A stretch of DNA of 6,154 bases from Chloroflexota bacterium (GTDB lineage: Bacteria; Chloroflexota; Limnocylindria; Limnocylindrales; CSP1-4). The translations under genes were made by a program, and so were the position numbers. Below the pieces are notes generated by a model. That model ran no database searches. It saw nothing but the letters and a program-made list of their open reading frames with translations, and had not been told where the DNA came from. The stretch is from contig JAJYGO010000123.1 of the NCBI GenBank assembly GCA_021785115.1, forward strand, positions 1 to 6,154, written 5' to 3'. Each line of letters begins with the position of its first letter. The first letter of the stretch is position 1. Below are positions 6,108 to 6,154 of the stretch, piece after piece.

Positions 6108-6154
6108 ATGGAGATGACCCAGCAGTACCTCGCTGGGGAGCTGTCGCTGCGGCT
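6108..6154 (+). CDS. Start of a further gene, unidentified, cut by window edge
   Basis: Only the first 15 codons are visible, reading MEMTQQYLAGELSLR before the right edge. ATG 6108 follows GAGG (6099-6102) by five bases; GTG 6093 and ATG 6114 in the same frame are alternative starts. The 23-base gap after the synthetase stop and the same strand make co-transcription likely. The N-terminus is hydrophilic and helical in character, with no signal peptide or membrane span. I do not recognise a characterised family with certainty; the phrase 'YLAGELS' feels familiar from actinobacterial proteins of unknown function, but that is recollection, not evidence. Confidence 0.55.
   Translation, partial: MEMTQQYLAGELSLR

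Noticed and set aside
1..6154. A new defence, mobile or biosynthetic system
   Set aside because: The complete genes are ordinary enzyme families plus one small uncharacterised protein, on both strands and without the tight co-directional packing, repeats or characteristic domains that would suggest such a system.

Overview
The window is uniformly GC-rich, and its coding frames show the strong G/C third-position bias typical of Actinomycetota. Gene content fits that phylum: an actinobacterial-type small PH-like protein, a SapM-like secreted phosphatase and an AMP-forming acetate--CoA ligase. I cannot place it below phylum level; an uncultured or environmental actinobacterial lineage is the inference. 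I see no rRNA, tRNA, insertion sequence, CRISPR array, phage gene or plasmid gene.

Layout from left to right. (1) Positions 1-1341, minus strand: an amidase-signature hydrolase with the full Lys-Ser-Ser triad, cut by the left window edge close to its C-terminus. (2) 1342-1659: a divergent intergenic region with a weak candidate amidase promoter and a perfect 15-bp palindrome next to the ribosome-binding site of the next gene. (3) 1660-2052, plus strand: a 130-residue protein resembling bacterial PH-like domain proteins. (4) 2053-2249: a spacer with a two-part inverted repeat and a candidate promoter. (5) 2250-3398, plus strand: a secreted SapM-like phosphoesterase with a signal peptide. (6) 3399-3969: a long non-coding stretch containing a recognisable C-terminal scrap of an enoyl-CoA hydratase/isomerase (crotonase) gene and two inverted repeats just upstream of the next gene. 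(7) 3970-6084, plus strand: a complete 704-residue acetyl-CoA synthetase-type enzyme. (8) 6108-6154, plus strand: the first codons of another gene, 23 bases after the synthetase stop and probably co-transcribed with it.

The genes do not form one obvious pathway. The amidase is transcribed away from the rest. The PH-like gene, the phosphatase and the synthetase share a strand but are separated by spacers that each look able to carry their own promoter or terminator. The crotonase remnant beside the synthetase suggests the locus once held, or received by rearrangement, a further acyl-CoA metabolism gene. The window reads as ordinary chromosomal metabolism; I did not find a convincing new multi-gene system. 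The points most worth checking are the crotonase remnant, the structured spacers, and the divergent motif set of the synthetase.
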